Below the pieces are notes generated by a model. The model saw only the letters and a program-made list of their open reading frames with translations, did not search any database and had not been told where the DNA came from. From NCBI RefSeq assembly GCF_052116305.1, contig NZ_JBQKLI010000004.1:71709-135708 (forward strand): 64,000 nt of DNA, given 5' to 3'. Origin of the DNA: JBQKLI01 sp012798975 (GTDB lineage Bacteria; Bacillota; Clostridia; Tissierellales; Peptoniphilaceae). The position numbers were made by a program, and so were the translations under genes. Below are positions 42,071 through 50,996 of the stretch, in pieces. How positions within the stretch are numbered: the stretch's first letter is position 1; each line of letters opens with the position of its first letter.

Positions 42071-42123
42071 ATTTGATATACTATTATTAAATAAAGTAAA
42101 AGTTTGATTTCTGGAGGTATGTT

Positions 42124-42809
42124 TTGAGGATTGAGTTGAGGGAGCGATATGTTGAATTAGTGAACTTTTTAGGTCTGGTTTTGGGACCTAGTTATGAAAT
42201 CGCATTACATGATTTGGCAATGGGAGACAAGTCTGTAATTGCCATTGCAAATGGACATATAACAAATAGGGGATTAGGATCACCTTTATCACCAGCTATG
42301 TTAGAAATCATATCATCGGGGCGTTATAAAGAGAAATCTTATGAAGTGAACTATGTTTCAATATCTATGAAAAATAAAGCTTTACGCAGTTCGACAATCT
42401 ACATTAAAGATAATTTAAAATTAGTGGGTTTATTATGTATTACCTTTGATGATTCTAGATATCAAGATATAAGCAGAGCTGTTATGGGATTATGTCACCC
42501 AGATAATTTGTTGAAAGACTATCGGTTCGAACGGCTGGAGGATTTGTCTTTGGATGATGAAGCAGAGATAGTCAGTGGTAATATTGAAGATTATGTAGAT
42601 GAAGTAATAGGTAAAGTATTGCAACAAAAATCTGAAATGAATGAAAAAATAAGAAAAAAGGATAGAGTTGCTATGGTAAAAGAGTTGAAAAAACGAGGAA
42701 TATTGTTAATAAAGGGGCTGTTCCTATTATCGCAAAAAAGCTAAATAGCAGTGAAGCAACAATATACCGTTATATAAATGAGTTGGAAGAAGACGATGAA
42801 AACTACTAA
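42124..42809 (+). pseudogene. YheO/DauR-like PAS-HTH regulator, frameshifted
   Basis: Starts at TTG 42124, six bases after GGAGG. The N-terminal YheO-like PAS domain (about residues 1-120, with NFLGLVLGPSYEIALHDL) is intact. The C-terminal HTH that should follow KELKKRGILLIKG is lost in the zero frame, which ends at 42744. It is present in the -1 frame (AVPIIAKKLNSSEATIYRYI) up to TAA 42807. The switch point is A AAG GGG (42711-42717), in phase as an X XXY YYZ heptamer. It is divergent from tnaA and is its probable regulator. Without the shift the protein lacks its DNA-binding helix. Confidence 0.78.
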
Positions 42810-42898
42810 AAGAATGCATTAATCTGACTTCTTTTTTAATTCGAAAACCCTTAACTAGACTGGGGCATTATAATTTTAGCGTTTTTAAACAGACAATA

Positions 42899-42986
42899 AA
42901 ATACCTCCATATTTTAAAATGAATTTTGGTCTGCAAACTCAACTGCAACAGGAGGTATTTAATGTCATTAAAGTATATAAAATGAA
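42899..42986 (+). other. Inverted repeat masking the ribosome site of a 7-codon frame
   Basis: AAATACCTCC (42899-42908) is the exact complement of GGAGGTATTT (42951-42960). The right arm holds a perfect GGAGG site, seven bases ahead of ATG 42963, which opens a seven-codon frame (MSLKYIK). This could be a remnant of a mobile gene, a leader peptide or a decoy. Nothing else is seen in 42810-43046. Confidence 0.4.
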
Positions 42987-43046
42987 ATTTTAACTATAGA
43001 TAGTATTTGCGAAAATGTATAGGAATGAATTTTTTATAAATAAATT

Positions 43047-44783
43047 CTATCTAGCATCTATAATTTTCTTTAAAAAAGATCCTACAGTATCAGAAAATCT
43101 TTCAATATCTCGAATATAGACAAAATTGGAACCGTATATTCTTTTTTCTTGGTCTAGATCTTCTTCATTGCCGGTAAAAATACCGAAGATGATTTTGTCT
43201 TTATTTCTTCCTGTAAAGACTTCTTTTGCAGTATCTTTTATGGCCATATCGCCAGTATAATCTACTGCTTTTTGTTTTCTGCCTTTTACGACACCTACAC
43301 TGACCTTATCATTCGGTTTTCCGTCGCTTAATATAATGAGAATATTATCCTGAGAATCATCATCCATTAGAGCCAAGGCAGTTTTAATCGCTAATCCGTC
43401 TCTGTTTGATCCGGATGCTAAATATTCGAATATCTTTTCGTTTTTAGAAGAGGGTTCATTATAATCCCGATAAAGTTTTAATATTTGAATATGATTGAAA
43501 TTATTAAAGCCTAATACTCTTGTAGGAATATGAAGTTTTGTTAGGGCAGAGGCGATAATATAGCCTTGGGCTGCGACTTGTGCTTGTCGATCCTGCTGTG
43601 AGGCTGAATTGTCCAACAAAATATCAACAGTAAATCTTCCCATTTGATCCTTGATTTCTCTTTGGAAGATATAAGGATCTTTTAAATAGGTATGTCTCCA
43701 TAATCGGGATGGATCAAGGATACCGCTGTTGCTTACAAGAAGCTGATCTTCCAAATCAGATAAAATATGCTGTTCTAAAATATGAGAAAGCTTCGATATG
43801 CTTCTCCGGTAGAGTACGGCATTATCGTCGAAATGTTTTTTGTTCTCTTCTCTTTGCTGGATCCGTATCTCATCGCGATATCTTTCATTTAAACTGTCTC
43901 CATACAATCCTTCGGTAATCAATAATCTGCAGCCGTCGTGAATATCGGTGCAAAGATTTTTTTCTAATTGCTCGACAATATATTGTGGAAGAATCGGTTT
44001 TCCGTAAATACTGACTGCAATTTTTTCGATATCATCTCTTCCGGTGATATCGTCAATATCCATAGAATGAGGAGTTTTATCTTCCTCGTCCAAATTTTTA
44101 TCTGTAAATATTGTACTTCTTGCCAATTCTGCAGATTCTAATGTTTCTCTTTCAGGATTTAGAAAACTGCTTTTTTTATATTCAAGCCTGTTTTTTTCTT
44201 TGTTTTTTTCTTTCCATTTTGTTTTTTCGATAATTTTATCTGCAGTATAATCGATTTTTAAATTTTCGTTGATATGAAAATATTCATCGAGGATACCTTT
44301 TAAAGATACTATAAAATCAGAAGTTTTTTGAAAAGGGATCTTCATCACGGACTCTAAAAGTTTATAGGCTAACGGGAATGTTTTAGGTACGGAGTTTGTT
44401 TTTATAAGATAAAATCCATATTCCAATTCTTCGGAGAGATCCTTAGGCGGATGGAAGGAATATCTTCGTATTCTATGATCGATAAAATTCTTTCTATAAA
44501 GGAGCGCGCCAGGTCTCTCTTTAGCAATATAATCCCATAAACAATTTTCTATAGCGATTTGAATAACCATTTTAATATCTTCATTTGCAAGATCTCCCTC
44601 TTCGTAAAGAAGATAAAATTCTTCAATGGACTTCATATCAAAGTATTTATAGGCTAAGCCTGCTAATGAAAATTTATAAAAGTCGTAATCATCATTATAA
44701 ACTTTGAAGAGAAGATAAGAGGGATCATAATTATAATCTTCAGATGCTGTCCATGTTATATTTTGTTTCCTTGCGTTTTCCAT
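43047..44783 (-). CDS. VWA-domain protein (CobT/NorD-like)
   Basis: A 578-residue protein with a C-terminal von Willebrand A domain from about residue 380: MIDAS motif DNSAS in VDILLDNSASQQ, a conserved Thr region and ILSDGKPND. The long N-terminal part is charged and helical with no clear family. Soluble, no signal peptide. VWA proteins with a MoxR ATPase partner, encoded here 7 bp upstream on the same strand, act as adaptors that direct ATP-driven remodelling of a target (for example cofactor insertion in NorQ/NorD or CobS/CobT). The target here is not evident. AGGTGGATT precedes the ATG. Confidence 0.85.
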   Translation of the reverse strand: MENARKQNITWTASEDYNYDPSYLLFKVYNDDYDFYKFSLAGLAYKYFDMKSIEEFYLLYEEGDLANEDIKMVIQIAIENCLWDYIAKERPGALLYRKNFIDHRIRRYSFHPPKDLSEELEYGFYLIKTNSVPKTFPLAYKLLESVMKIPFQKTSDFIVSLKGILDEYFHINENLKIDYTADKIIEKTKWKEKNKEKNRLEYKKSSFLNPERETLESAELARSTIFTDKNLDEEDKTPHSMDIDDITGRDDIEKIAVSIYGKPILPQYIVEQLEKNLCTDIHDGCRLLITEGLYGDSLNERYRDEIRIQQREENKKHFDDNAVLYRRSISKLSHILEQHILSDLEDQLLVSNSGILDPSRLWRHTYLKDPYIFQREIKDQMGRFTVDILLDNSASQQDRQAQVAAQGYIIASALTKLHIPTRVLGFNNFNHIQILKLYRDYNEPSSKNEKIFEYLASGSNRDGLAIKTALALMDDDSQDNILIILSDGKPNDKVSVGVVKGRKQKAVDYTGDMAIKDTAKEVFTGRNKDKIIFGIFTGNEEDLDQEKRIYGSNFVYIRDIERFSDTVGSFLKKIIDAR

Positions 44784-44790
44784 AATCCAC

Positions 44791-45696
44791 CTATTTGAAT
44801 AGTTCTGTATAGTTCATATTTTTTGAAAAGAGACTCTTTATATTGTCGATTATGATTTCTTTTTCAAAAGGATCAAAAGATTTATTGACGATTCCCATAT
44901 CTAAGGCTAGAAAAACATCAAGACCTTTTTGCGCCGCCTTTATTGCTGCGAGCAGACCTCTTAAATCGATGGGTTTTGAGGAAATTTCAGAATGAAGGCT
45001 TTTTTTCTGCAGATCCATAAACAGTTGAGTAAATAAAGCAGCACCTTTCTCTGTTAAAGGAAATTCTTTTTCTAAAATCGTTAATAGATGCTGTTTGCTG
45101 ACAGGGGGCATATCAATAATCATAAATCTTGAAAGCAGTGCTTCGTTGAGCTCTCTAGTACCTGCATATCCATAATTCATCGTACCGATAAATCGTGCAG
45201 CTTCATGGAGAGGAAGTCTTTTATATCCTGGAACATCAATGACTCTTCTATAGTCCAGTGCAGAATGAATCACTGAGATGGAGTCGTTTTTAGCCATGTT
45301 TATCTCATCCAAAACTCCAAAGCCTCCTTCTTTTGCAGCAAGATATAAAGGTCCTGGGCGAAACTGAACTTCGCCGTCTTTGAAGGTATCGCTTCCAATC
45401 AATGTGTTGCTGTCCACATTCACATGAAAGGACATATTCCATTGAGGTCGATTAAAAACCAACGATAAATTATCGCATAGGACATTTTTGCCAGTCGCTT
45501 TTGGTCCTGTGAGAAGAAGATGGGACCCGTTGAGTATAGCTGTTAAACTCATTTCCCATATTTCTTTGCCTAAATATATGAACTGAGGCTGGGGAATTCT
45601 ATTCCAAAATTCTTCATTCAGTTTATAAAAATCACGAAAATACATAACATCTTGTATTAGTTTGTCGGATATCTGCTGTTCTTTTAAAAAATCCAT
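44791..45696 (-). CDS. MoxR-type AAA+ ATPase
   Basis: A 301-residue AAA+ ATPase from ATG 45696, which has AAAGGTG six bases upstream (a GTG within that site at 45705 is rejected). Walker A is GPKATGKNVL (about residue 66), with Asn in place of the usual Thr/Ser after the lysine, as in NorQ/CbbQ-like proteins. Walker B is GFGVLDEINMA. Sensor and arginine-finger regions follow (GTMNYGYAGTRELNEALLSRF). Its VWA partner lies 7 bp downstream. Confidence 0.88.
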   Translation of the reverse strand: MDFLKEQQISDKLIQDVMYFRDFYKLNEEFWNRIPQPQFIYLGKEIWEMSLTAILNGSHLLLTGPKATGKNVLCDNLSLVFNRPQWNMSFHVNVDSNTLIGSDTFKDGEVQFRPGPLYLAAKEGGFGVLDEINMAKNDSISVIHSALDYRRVIDVPGYKRLPLHEAARFIGTMNYGYAGTRELNEALLSRFMIIDMPPVSKQHLLTILEKEFPLTEKGAALFTQLFMDLQKKSLHSEISSKPIDLRGLLAAIKAAQKGLDVFLALDMGIVNKSFDPFEKEIIIDNIKSLFSKNMNYTELFK

Positions 45697-45812
45697 ATTT
45701 TTCACCTTTCTTTCTTATACATTATTTTTACATATAGTTATTGTATCATGGAAAAAAGATAAGAAACTAGCAATATGATATAATACAACCACTATATATT
45801 TAAGGGACTGTT

Positions 45813-46196
45813 ATGGGAGAATATAATTACACAATAGAAGAAGTTGAAGAAATTTTAGAAGATTTAGTTCATGAGCTGCCTCAAGAATTTTTCAATAAAC
45901 TCCATGGAGGAGTCTCATTAATCGATCAGTCAAAATACCATCCGGAAGGGATTGGACAGGATCTCTATATAATGGGAGAGTATCAAAAAGGGATATACGG
46001 AAATATGATCCGTATCTATTATGGTTCCTTTATGAATGTGTACGGTTATTTGCCGAAGGAGAAGCTCAAAGAAAAGTTGAGAGATACTTTGCGCCACGAA
46101 TTCCGACATCATTTAGAGCATTTAGCAGGAGAGCGGGGGTTAGAAATACAAGATGAAATTGAATTGGAAAAATATAGAAAGAGCAGGGAAAAGTAA
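45813..46196 (+). CDS. Zincin-like metallopeptidase family protein
   Basis: A 127-residue protein of the small zincin (Zincin_1/DUF1025) type. The metal motif HEFRHHLEHLAGE (about residues 93-105) contains HExxH with a following Glu, as in minigluzincins; the upstream IRIYYGSFM strand is conserved. The family is widespread and its physiological substrates are unknown. The gene is divergent from moxR across about 116 bp and is 3 bp upstream of the J-domain gene, so the latter two are a unit. Confidence 0.8.
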   Translation: MGEYNYTIEEVEEILEDLVHELPQEFFNKLHGGVSLIDQSKYHPEGIGQDLYIMGEYQKGIYGNMIRIYYGSFMNVYGYLPKEKLKEKLRDTLRHEFRHHLEHLAGERGLEIQDEIELEKYRKSREK

Positions 46197-46199
46197 TTA

Positions 46200-47003
46200 A
46201 TGGCAAAGTTTTTTGGTAAGGCAATAAAGGGTTTTGCAAAAGGCCTGGATTATTTTATAAGTTTTTTAATAGCAATTATTGAGACGGCTGTAAATATTGT
46301 TCGAAGTTTAGGAGCAGCTGTATTATCTTTTATAGGAATGTTCGGCTGTTTGCTCGTATTTTTATTTCCTGTGTTTATTATTCCGCTTTTAAGCGATCCT
46401 TTAGTATGGCTTGCATTTATAATACTAGTAGTATTTCCAATACTCGGGACAACCTTTGTATCAAAGCTTAAGTATTTCAAATACAGTTTGATTGAATTTC
46501 TGAATGATTACGGGGAATATTTAATAGACGATAATAAAAAATCTTTTGGAACTTTCCGAGATTATGCGGATCAATACACTCGAATGAAAGACGAAAAAGC
46601 AAGAAAAGAAAGAGAAGAAAGGCAGAGAGAACAGCAGCGGATGTGGGATGAGCGTTTCAATCAATGGTTTGGGGGCAATTTTTCCGGAGGCTATTGGACA
46701 AACGGAAATCAGTATGGATATGGTGGATATACAGGTCAAAATGGGTATGATAATAGTCAAGGACATTATTATCAGAATCCGTTAAATGATTTTAACAGAC
46801 AGTATAAAGAAGCCTGCAGTATTTTAGGGGTAAGCGAAACGGCAGATAAGTATGAAGTAAAACTGGCTTATCGAAAAATGGCTAAAAAATACCATCCAGA
46901 TATTAATAAAGAGCCGGGTTCTAAAGAAATGTTCCAAAAGGTCAATAATGCGTATGAGTTTTTAAGCGATGATAATATTGAAAGATACCGTAAAATGAAT
47001 TAA
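46200..47003 (+). CDS. Membrane protein with C-terminal J domain
   Basis: A 267-residue protein. Two to three hydrophobic helices lie between about residues 15 and 85. A charged helix (about 110-150) and a Gly/Tyr/Asn-rich low-complexity stretch (about 150-190) follow. A DnaJ-type J domain ends the protein (residues 200-267, with HPD in KKYHPDINKE). It should recruit and stimulate DnaK at the membrane surface. It lacks the G/F and zinc domains of DnaJ proper. It follows the zincin gene by 3 bp. Confidence 0.83.
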   Translation: MAKFFGKAIKGFAKGLDYFISFLIAIIETAVNIVRSLGAAVLSFIGMFGCLLVFLFPVFIIPLLSDPLVWLAFIILVVFPILGTTFVSKLKYFKYSLIEFLNDYGEYLIDDNKKSFGTFRDYADQYTRMKDEKARKEREERQREQQRMWDERFNQWFGGNFSGGYWTNGNQYGYGGYTGQNGYDNSQGHYYQNPLNDFNRQYKEACSILGVSETADKYEVKLAYRKMAKKYHPDINKEPGSKEMFQKVNNAYEFLSDDNIERYRKMN

Positions 47004-47007
47004 AACT

Positions 47008-47046
47008 AAAAACTCTTCAAGCTTTCTAAGCGGAAGAGTTTTTCAT
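47008..47046 (+). terminator. Terminator after the J-domain gene
   Basis: AAAAACTCTTC (47008-47018), a loop with AAGCTT inside, GAAGAGTTTTT. Confidence 0.85.
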
Positions 47047-47064
47047 TTTGTAAGGAGGAAGTTT

Positions 47065-48243
47065 GTGAGATTAAAGGACGAAGAATTAATAGAATTTACA
47101 AGGCAGCTGGTGCAAAGACCAAGCTTGTCCGGAAAAGAGCAGGATGTTGCAGAATATATTAAAACAAAACTGGAAGAACTTGGTTTTGAAGAAGTACGTA
47201 CCGATGATATGGGAAGCGTTACAGGATGTATCAAAGGAAACAAACCAGGCAAAACTATTTTGTTAGATGGACATATGGATACTGTGAGTCCCCTCGACAC
47301 AACAAAATGGACACATCATCCTTATAGCGGTGAAATCGAAGATGGTAAAATATTCGGAAGAGGAACTACGGATATGAAGGGCAGTTTGGCATCGATGATT
47401 TTCTCCATCGCACGTTTTATGGAAAAGAAAAAAGTAGATTTCTCAGGGGAAATTCATATTGCCTGTACTGTTTATGAAGAAGTCTTTGAAGGAGTGGCCT
47501 GTAAGCAGATTGTCAAGGAAATCAAACCGGACATGGTAATTATCGGGGAAGCGACTACTTCTACTATAAAAATTGGTCAAAGGGGAAGGGCAGAAATACA
47601 GGTGGAAACCTTCGGAAAGACTGGACATAGTTCCCATCCGGAAAACGGAATCAATGCAGTACTCAATATGAATAAATTTATTAATGAATTAAAGAAACTG
47701 AAATTAACAAATCATGAAATACTAGGGGAAGGAATTTTAGAAATCACTGATATCATGTCAAATCCTTATCCTGGAGATTCCATGATACCGGAAACATGCC
47801 AGATTACTTTGGATAGACGTACATTAGTCGGAGAAAAGAAAAAGAATGTGCTAAAACAAGTTCAAGATATTGTAGAGCGTTTAAGAGAAAGCGACACTCA
47901 GTTTGATGGCAAAGCCTATCTTGTTCAAGGAGAAGGATATTGTTATACCGGTAAAAGATTTAAATCCGAGCGGTTTTACCCGGCTTGGATAATCGACAAA
48001 GAGGAAAAATTAGTGCAGGCAGCTATATCCGGTTTAGAAAGAGCCGGTATTCAAACAGAACTATCCCATTTTGATTTTTGTACAAATGGAAGTTATTACT
48101 GCGGGAAAAAGAAAATTCCGACGATTGGATACGGCCCTTCAAAAGAAAATATCGCACACACTATAGATGAGTATATAACGATAGAAGAACTAAAAAAATC
48201 TTGTAAAGGTTTTGAAAGTATATTAGAGGAACTGACAAATTAG
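47065..48243 (+). CDS. M20 metallopeptidase, YgeY-like hydrolase
   Basis: A 392-residue M20/M28-fold amidohydrolase. Zinc ligands and catalytic residues: LLDGHMDTV, GRGTTDMKG, EEVFEGVA, IGEATT and the C-terminal AHTIDEYI. FCTNGSYYCGKKKIPTIGYGPSKE and QRGRAEIQVETFGKTGHSSHP match the YgeY subfamily, called selenium-metabolism-linked because of its genome associations. The substrate is not established; ArgE/DapE-like deacylation is the alternative. Start is GTG 47065 with AAGGAGG six bases upstream. No selenium genes are visible nearby. Confidence 0.83.
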   Translation: MRLKDEELIEFTRQLVQRPSLSGKEQDVAEYIKTKLEELGFEEVRTDDMGSVTGCIKGNKPGKTILLDGHMDTVSPLDTTKWTHHPYSGEIEDGKIFGRGTTDMKGSLASMIFSIARFMEKKKVDFSGEIHIACTVYEEVFEGVACKQIVKEIKPDMVIIGEATTSTIKIGQRGRAEIQVETFGKTGHSSHPENGINAVLNMNKFINELKKLKLTNHEILGEGILEITDIMSNPYPGDSMIPETCQITLDRRTLVGEKKKNVLKQVQDIVERLRESDTQFDGKAYLVQGEGYCYTGKRFKSERFYPAWIIDKEEKLVQAAISGLERAGIQTELSHFDFCTNGSYYCGKKKIPTIGYGPSKENIAHTIDEYITIEELKKSCKGFESILEELTN

Positions 48244-48388
48244 AATATAAATGAACTGCTTTTCATATAAATTTGAAAAACAGTTCTTTTGTTTTTACAA
48301 TGATTTTTGTCTTTTTTGGAGAACGTTTTTATATTTGCTTCTTGTCACAGTCAGAAAATAAATGCTCTTGTTTTTTTCTACTACACCT

Positions 48389-49168
48389 TTACTTCTCAAC
48401 TGTCATATCCTGGTGAGTGATCCAGTCGCTGAAACCTCCTACATAAATTCGATAGGGTATTGAAATGGATTCAAGAAGCAAAGCGTTTACACAAGCGGTA
48501 ATTCCAGCATTGCAATATAGTATAATATTATGTTCTTCTTCGATCGGGAAAAGAGGATTGATATCAGGATAATCCGGTACGCCGTCGGGAAGAAGTTTAT
48601 TATAATAGTGATGGTGAGCTCCCGGGATATGGCCATGGGAGGTGAGTGCATGGTAGCTGTCCTCATCTCTTGAATCGATCATATAATAATTAGGATCTTT
48701 TAGATGTTTTCTGACTTCTTCATAATCTGCCGTTTGAGAAGAGTCAAAAACAAGAGTTTCGTAATTCATAATTTTAGGGCGGGTATATTCATAATTTTTG
48801 AGTTCCTCTGCACTATACATTACATATCCTGTAATTCCTATCGTTTTTAGCATCCACCAAAAACGTGCAGCAAAAGGGAGGCCCATAGGGGAATAGATAA
48901 CGACTAGAGAACCTGGGTTCAGTCCGATACGCATCATTTTTTTTGCGAATTCATTCATATCGGGAAGGGGGTAATTCCCGCCCTGTTCTCCTTTGGGTCC
49001 AACAAGGGAGTTAAAGCCAATAAATACTGCGTTTTCTACATAATCTTTAAGTTCATTTGTATTATCTTTCTGATCATCTTTTCCGATATGAAACAACACA
49101 GGTGTTGGAAGAGAGATCAGATCTTCTTTATTTATAATTCTTCTTCTAATTAAATGTTTGCAAGTCAT
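48389..49168 (-). CDS. Sulfurtransferase with two rhodanese domains
   Basis: A 259-residue protein with two rhodanese-like domains, the arrangement of thiosulfate/3-mercaptopyruvate sulfurtransferases. The first (about 15-125) is the inactive one (PGSLVVIYSPMGLPFAARFWWML). The second carries the active cysteine in ILYCNAGITACVN (about residue 222), preceded by YYMIDSRDEDSYHA and GHIPGAHH. Start ATG 49168 has GAGGTGATA upstream; the in-frame GTG 49177 lies inside it. Confidence 0.87.
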   Translation of the reverse strand: MTCKHLIRRRIINKEDLISLPTPVLFHIGKDDQKDNTNELKDYVENAVFIGFNSLVGPKGEQGGNYPLPDMNEFAKKMMRIGLNPGSLVVIYSPMGLPFAARFWWMLKTIGITGYVMYSAEELKNYEYTRPKIMNYETLVFDSSQTADYEEVRKHLKDPNYYMIDSRDEDSYHALTSHGHIPGAHHHYYNKLLPDGVPDYPDINPLFPIEEEHNIILYCNAGITACVNALLLESISIPYRIYVGGFSDWITHQDMTVEK

Positions 49169-49284
49169 AGATATCACCTCTTATGTAGTATATCAGATTA
49201 AGGATTCTTTTTTTATATGTAACAGCAGGTACTGAGAAGAGAGAAGAAATCATATATATTAGTAATATAAAAGGGGGGAGAATC

Positions 49285-49473
49285 ATGAAAGCATATGTCG
49301 ATAAAGGAACGTGTATTGGATGCGAACTATGTGTAAATATCTGTCCTGATGTTTTCAGCATGGATGATGATGACCTGGCTGTTGCTATAGATGGAGATAT
49401 TCCTGAAGATGCAATGGCAGAATGCGAAGAAGCAAAAGAAAGCTGTCCTACAGACAGTATCTCAATAGAATAA
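49285..49473 (+). CDS. Ferredoxin, single [4Fe-4S] cluster
   Basis: A 62-residue acidic ferredoxin. The cluster ligands are C-x2-C-x2-C in GTCIGCELCVNICPD (with the third Cys at the usual spacing) and a distant Cys in ESCPTDSI, as in the monocluster ferredoxins of Thermotoga and Clostridia. AAAGGGGGGAGA precedes the ATG. It is a single gene with its own terminator and serves as a low-potential electron carrier. Confidence 0.93.
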   Translation: MKAYVDKGTCIGCELCVNICPDVFSMDDDDLAVAIDGDIPEDAMAECEEAKESCPTDSISIE

Positions 49474-49507
49474 AAAAAGAACAGGTTGAGGCCTGTTCTT
49501 TTTTTTG
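49473..49507 (+). terminator. Terminator after ferredoxin
   Basis: AAAAAGAACAGG, loop, CCTGTTCTTTTTTTT. Confidence 0.93.
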
Positions 49508-49635
49508 TACAAAAGCTTATTCGCAGAATCCTTTCATAATTATGGGTACTATGATATTCTATTATAAATTGAGGAAATTTATACAAAGTAGAGTGGACTA
49601 ATTAAAATTATTTATTATCAAATGGAGATATAATA

Positions 49636-50328
49636 ATGAGGAAATTTTCGATTTTAGATATAATTAAACTATTTTTTATGGCGGCATTAGGCGGGGTTCT
49701 CTTTTACGGTGCAGTATATTTCTTTGTAAGACCTGTCTATTCTTCAAATACGATACTAAGGATTACAAATGCTGAAGAGTCTGGCTCGGGAAATTCCGAA
49801 AGACGGAGACTCAATACTTACAATGAAGCACTGAATTCATCGAAAGTGAGAGATCAGGTGCTAGGAAATTTGGAAATTGATTTTACGCCCAGCGAATACA
49901 GACAAAAAGTTAAAGTGGGACGTATCGGCGATTCCAATCTTTTTGGAATAAAAATCAAGGATACCATTGCTCAAAGGTCAATGGATTTGGCAAATGAAAG
50001 CGCAGAGGTGTTTCAAAAAGAGATAGGATCTTTTATTGAAGGAGAGCAAATCGATATTGTCGATGAAGCTGAAATGCCTGGACAAGCAGATACTTGGTTA
50101 AGAAGAACCGCTGCGGTTATCGGGGTACTTGCAGGATTGCTTATTGGAGTCATGAAAAAAATGAAAAAAGTTAAAAATGATGATTCTTTTACATCTGTAG
50201 AATCCTTGAAAAAGCGCTTTGATTTTCCGGTTTTAGGAGAGATTCCGCAGTTAAACAAAGAAAACCAAAAGACTTATGAAGTTAGCGAGCTTTTTAAGGA
50301 GGAAACGAATGAAAATGAAGCTGAATGA
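49636..50328 (+). CDS. Wzz/CapA-like chain-length regulator
   Basis: A 230-residue polysaccharide co-polymerase. It has two membrane helices (about residues 10-32 and 158-175) around a short extracellular part, and a cytoplasmic tail ending in FDFPVLGEIPQLNKE, the element that activates the partner kinase. This is the Gram-positive CapA/YwqC design, in which the tyrosine kinase is a separate protein, encoded next and overlapping by 20 bp. It sets polymer chain length in capsule/exopolysaccharide export by a Wzy-type system, but no Wzy or initiating transferase is in the window. Confidence 0.83.
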   Translation: MRKFSILDIIKLFFMAALGGVLFYGAVYFFVRPVYSSNTILRITNAEESGSGNSERRRLNTYNEALNSSKVRDQVLGNLEIDFTPSEYRQKVKVGRIGDSNLFGIKIKDTIAQRSMDLANESAEVFQKEIGSFIEGEQIDIVDEAEMPGQADTWLRRTAAVIGVLAGLLIGVMKKMKKVKNDDSFTSVESLKKRFDFPVLGEIPQLNKENQKTYEVSELFKEETNENEAE

Positions 50329-50953
50329 AAGATATGAGAGTTCCTATTCGTTCTTGGAAGAAAGCTTTTCAGCTTTAAGAACGAATCTTAGATTTGCAAA
50401 AGATGCTGAGGATATTCGAATTATCGCAGTCACTTCCCCCGGAAAAGACGAAGGAAAAACTACTATTACCTATGGACTCGCGAAAAGTTTGGCGAAAGAC
50501 GGTCAGACAGTGCTTTTAATGGACTGCAATTTACGAACTCCAGCAATAGATAAATGCGGTAATTATGAAGTGGGAAGAGGATTAGTCAACATTTTGATTA
50601 ATGATGTTATTCCTGCCGAAGTAGTTGTGCCGGACCCAGACCATTTAAATCTCGATATTATACTGGCAGGTTCTGTACCGCCGAACCCGGTGGAGCTTAT
50701 GGGCTCGATTAAAATGAAGAATTTACTTATTTCCGTTAAGGACTATTATGATTATATACTTTTAGATACACCGGGTATCTGTTTAGCGCCGGATGCAGGA
50801 ATACTATCCAACTATGCAGACGCAACGATACTGATTGTTGAGAAAGGAAGAACTCAAGGGGAAGATTTGGAAAAGTCTTTAAATCGAATTGATTATTTAA
50901 ATGGAAAGATGCTGGGTTTTGTTTTTAACGATATAAAGGGTCTAGACGAATAG
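50309..50953 (+). CDS. BY-kinase-like polysaccharide ATPase (CapB/YwqD type)
   Basis: A 214-residue P-loop protein of the bacterial tyrosine kinase family. Walker A TSPGKDEGKTTITYGLA (about residue 45), Walker A' VLLMDCNLRTP (about 74) and Walker B YILLDTPG (about 155) are all present. ATG 50309 follows AAGGAGG at six bases. The usual C-terminal tyrosine cluster is absent: the protein ends FVFNDIKGLDE. It may therefore not regulate polymer export by tail autophosphorylation. It is paired and overlapping with the Wzz-like gene. Confidence 0.83.
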   Translation: MKMKLNERYESSYSFLEESFSALRTNLRFAKDAEDIRIIAVTSPGKDEGKTTITYGLAKSLAKDGQTVLLMDCNLRTPAIDKCGNYEVGRGLVNILINDVIPAEVVVPDPDHLNLDIILAGSVPPNPVELMGSIKMKNLLISVKDYYDYILLDTPGICLAPDAGILSNYADATILIVEKGRTQGEDLEKSLNRIDYLNGKMLGFVFNDIKGLDE

Positions 50954-50996
50954 AGATTCATGAAATCTAAACCTTGGATGAATTATGGAGAATAAA

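Noticed and set aside
41865..42123. TnaC-like leader peptide ahead of tryptophanase
   Set aside because: I found no short frame with a start, a ribosome site and a tryptophan codon on the minus strand in this leader.
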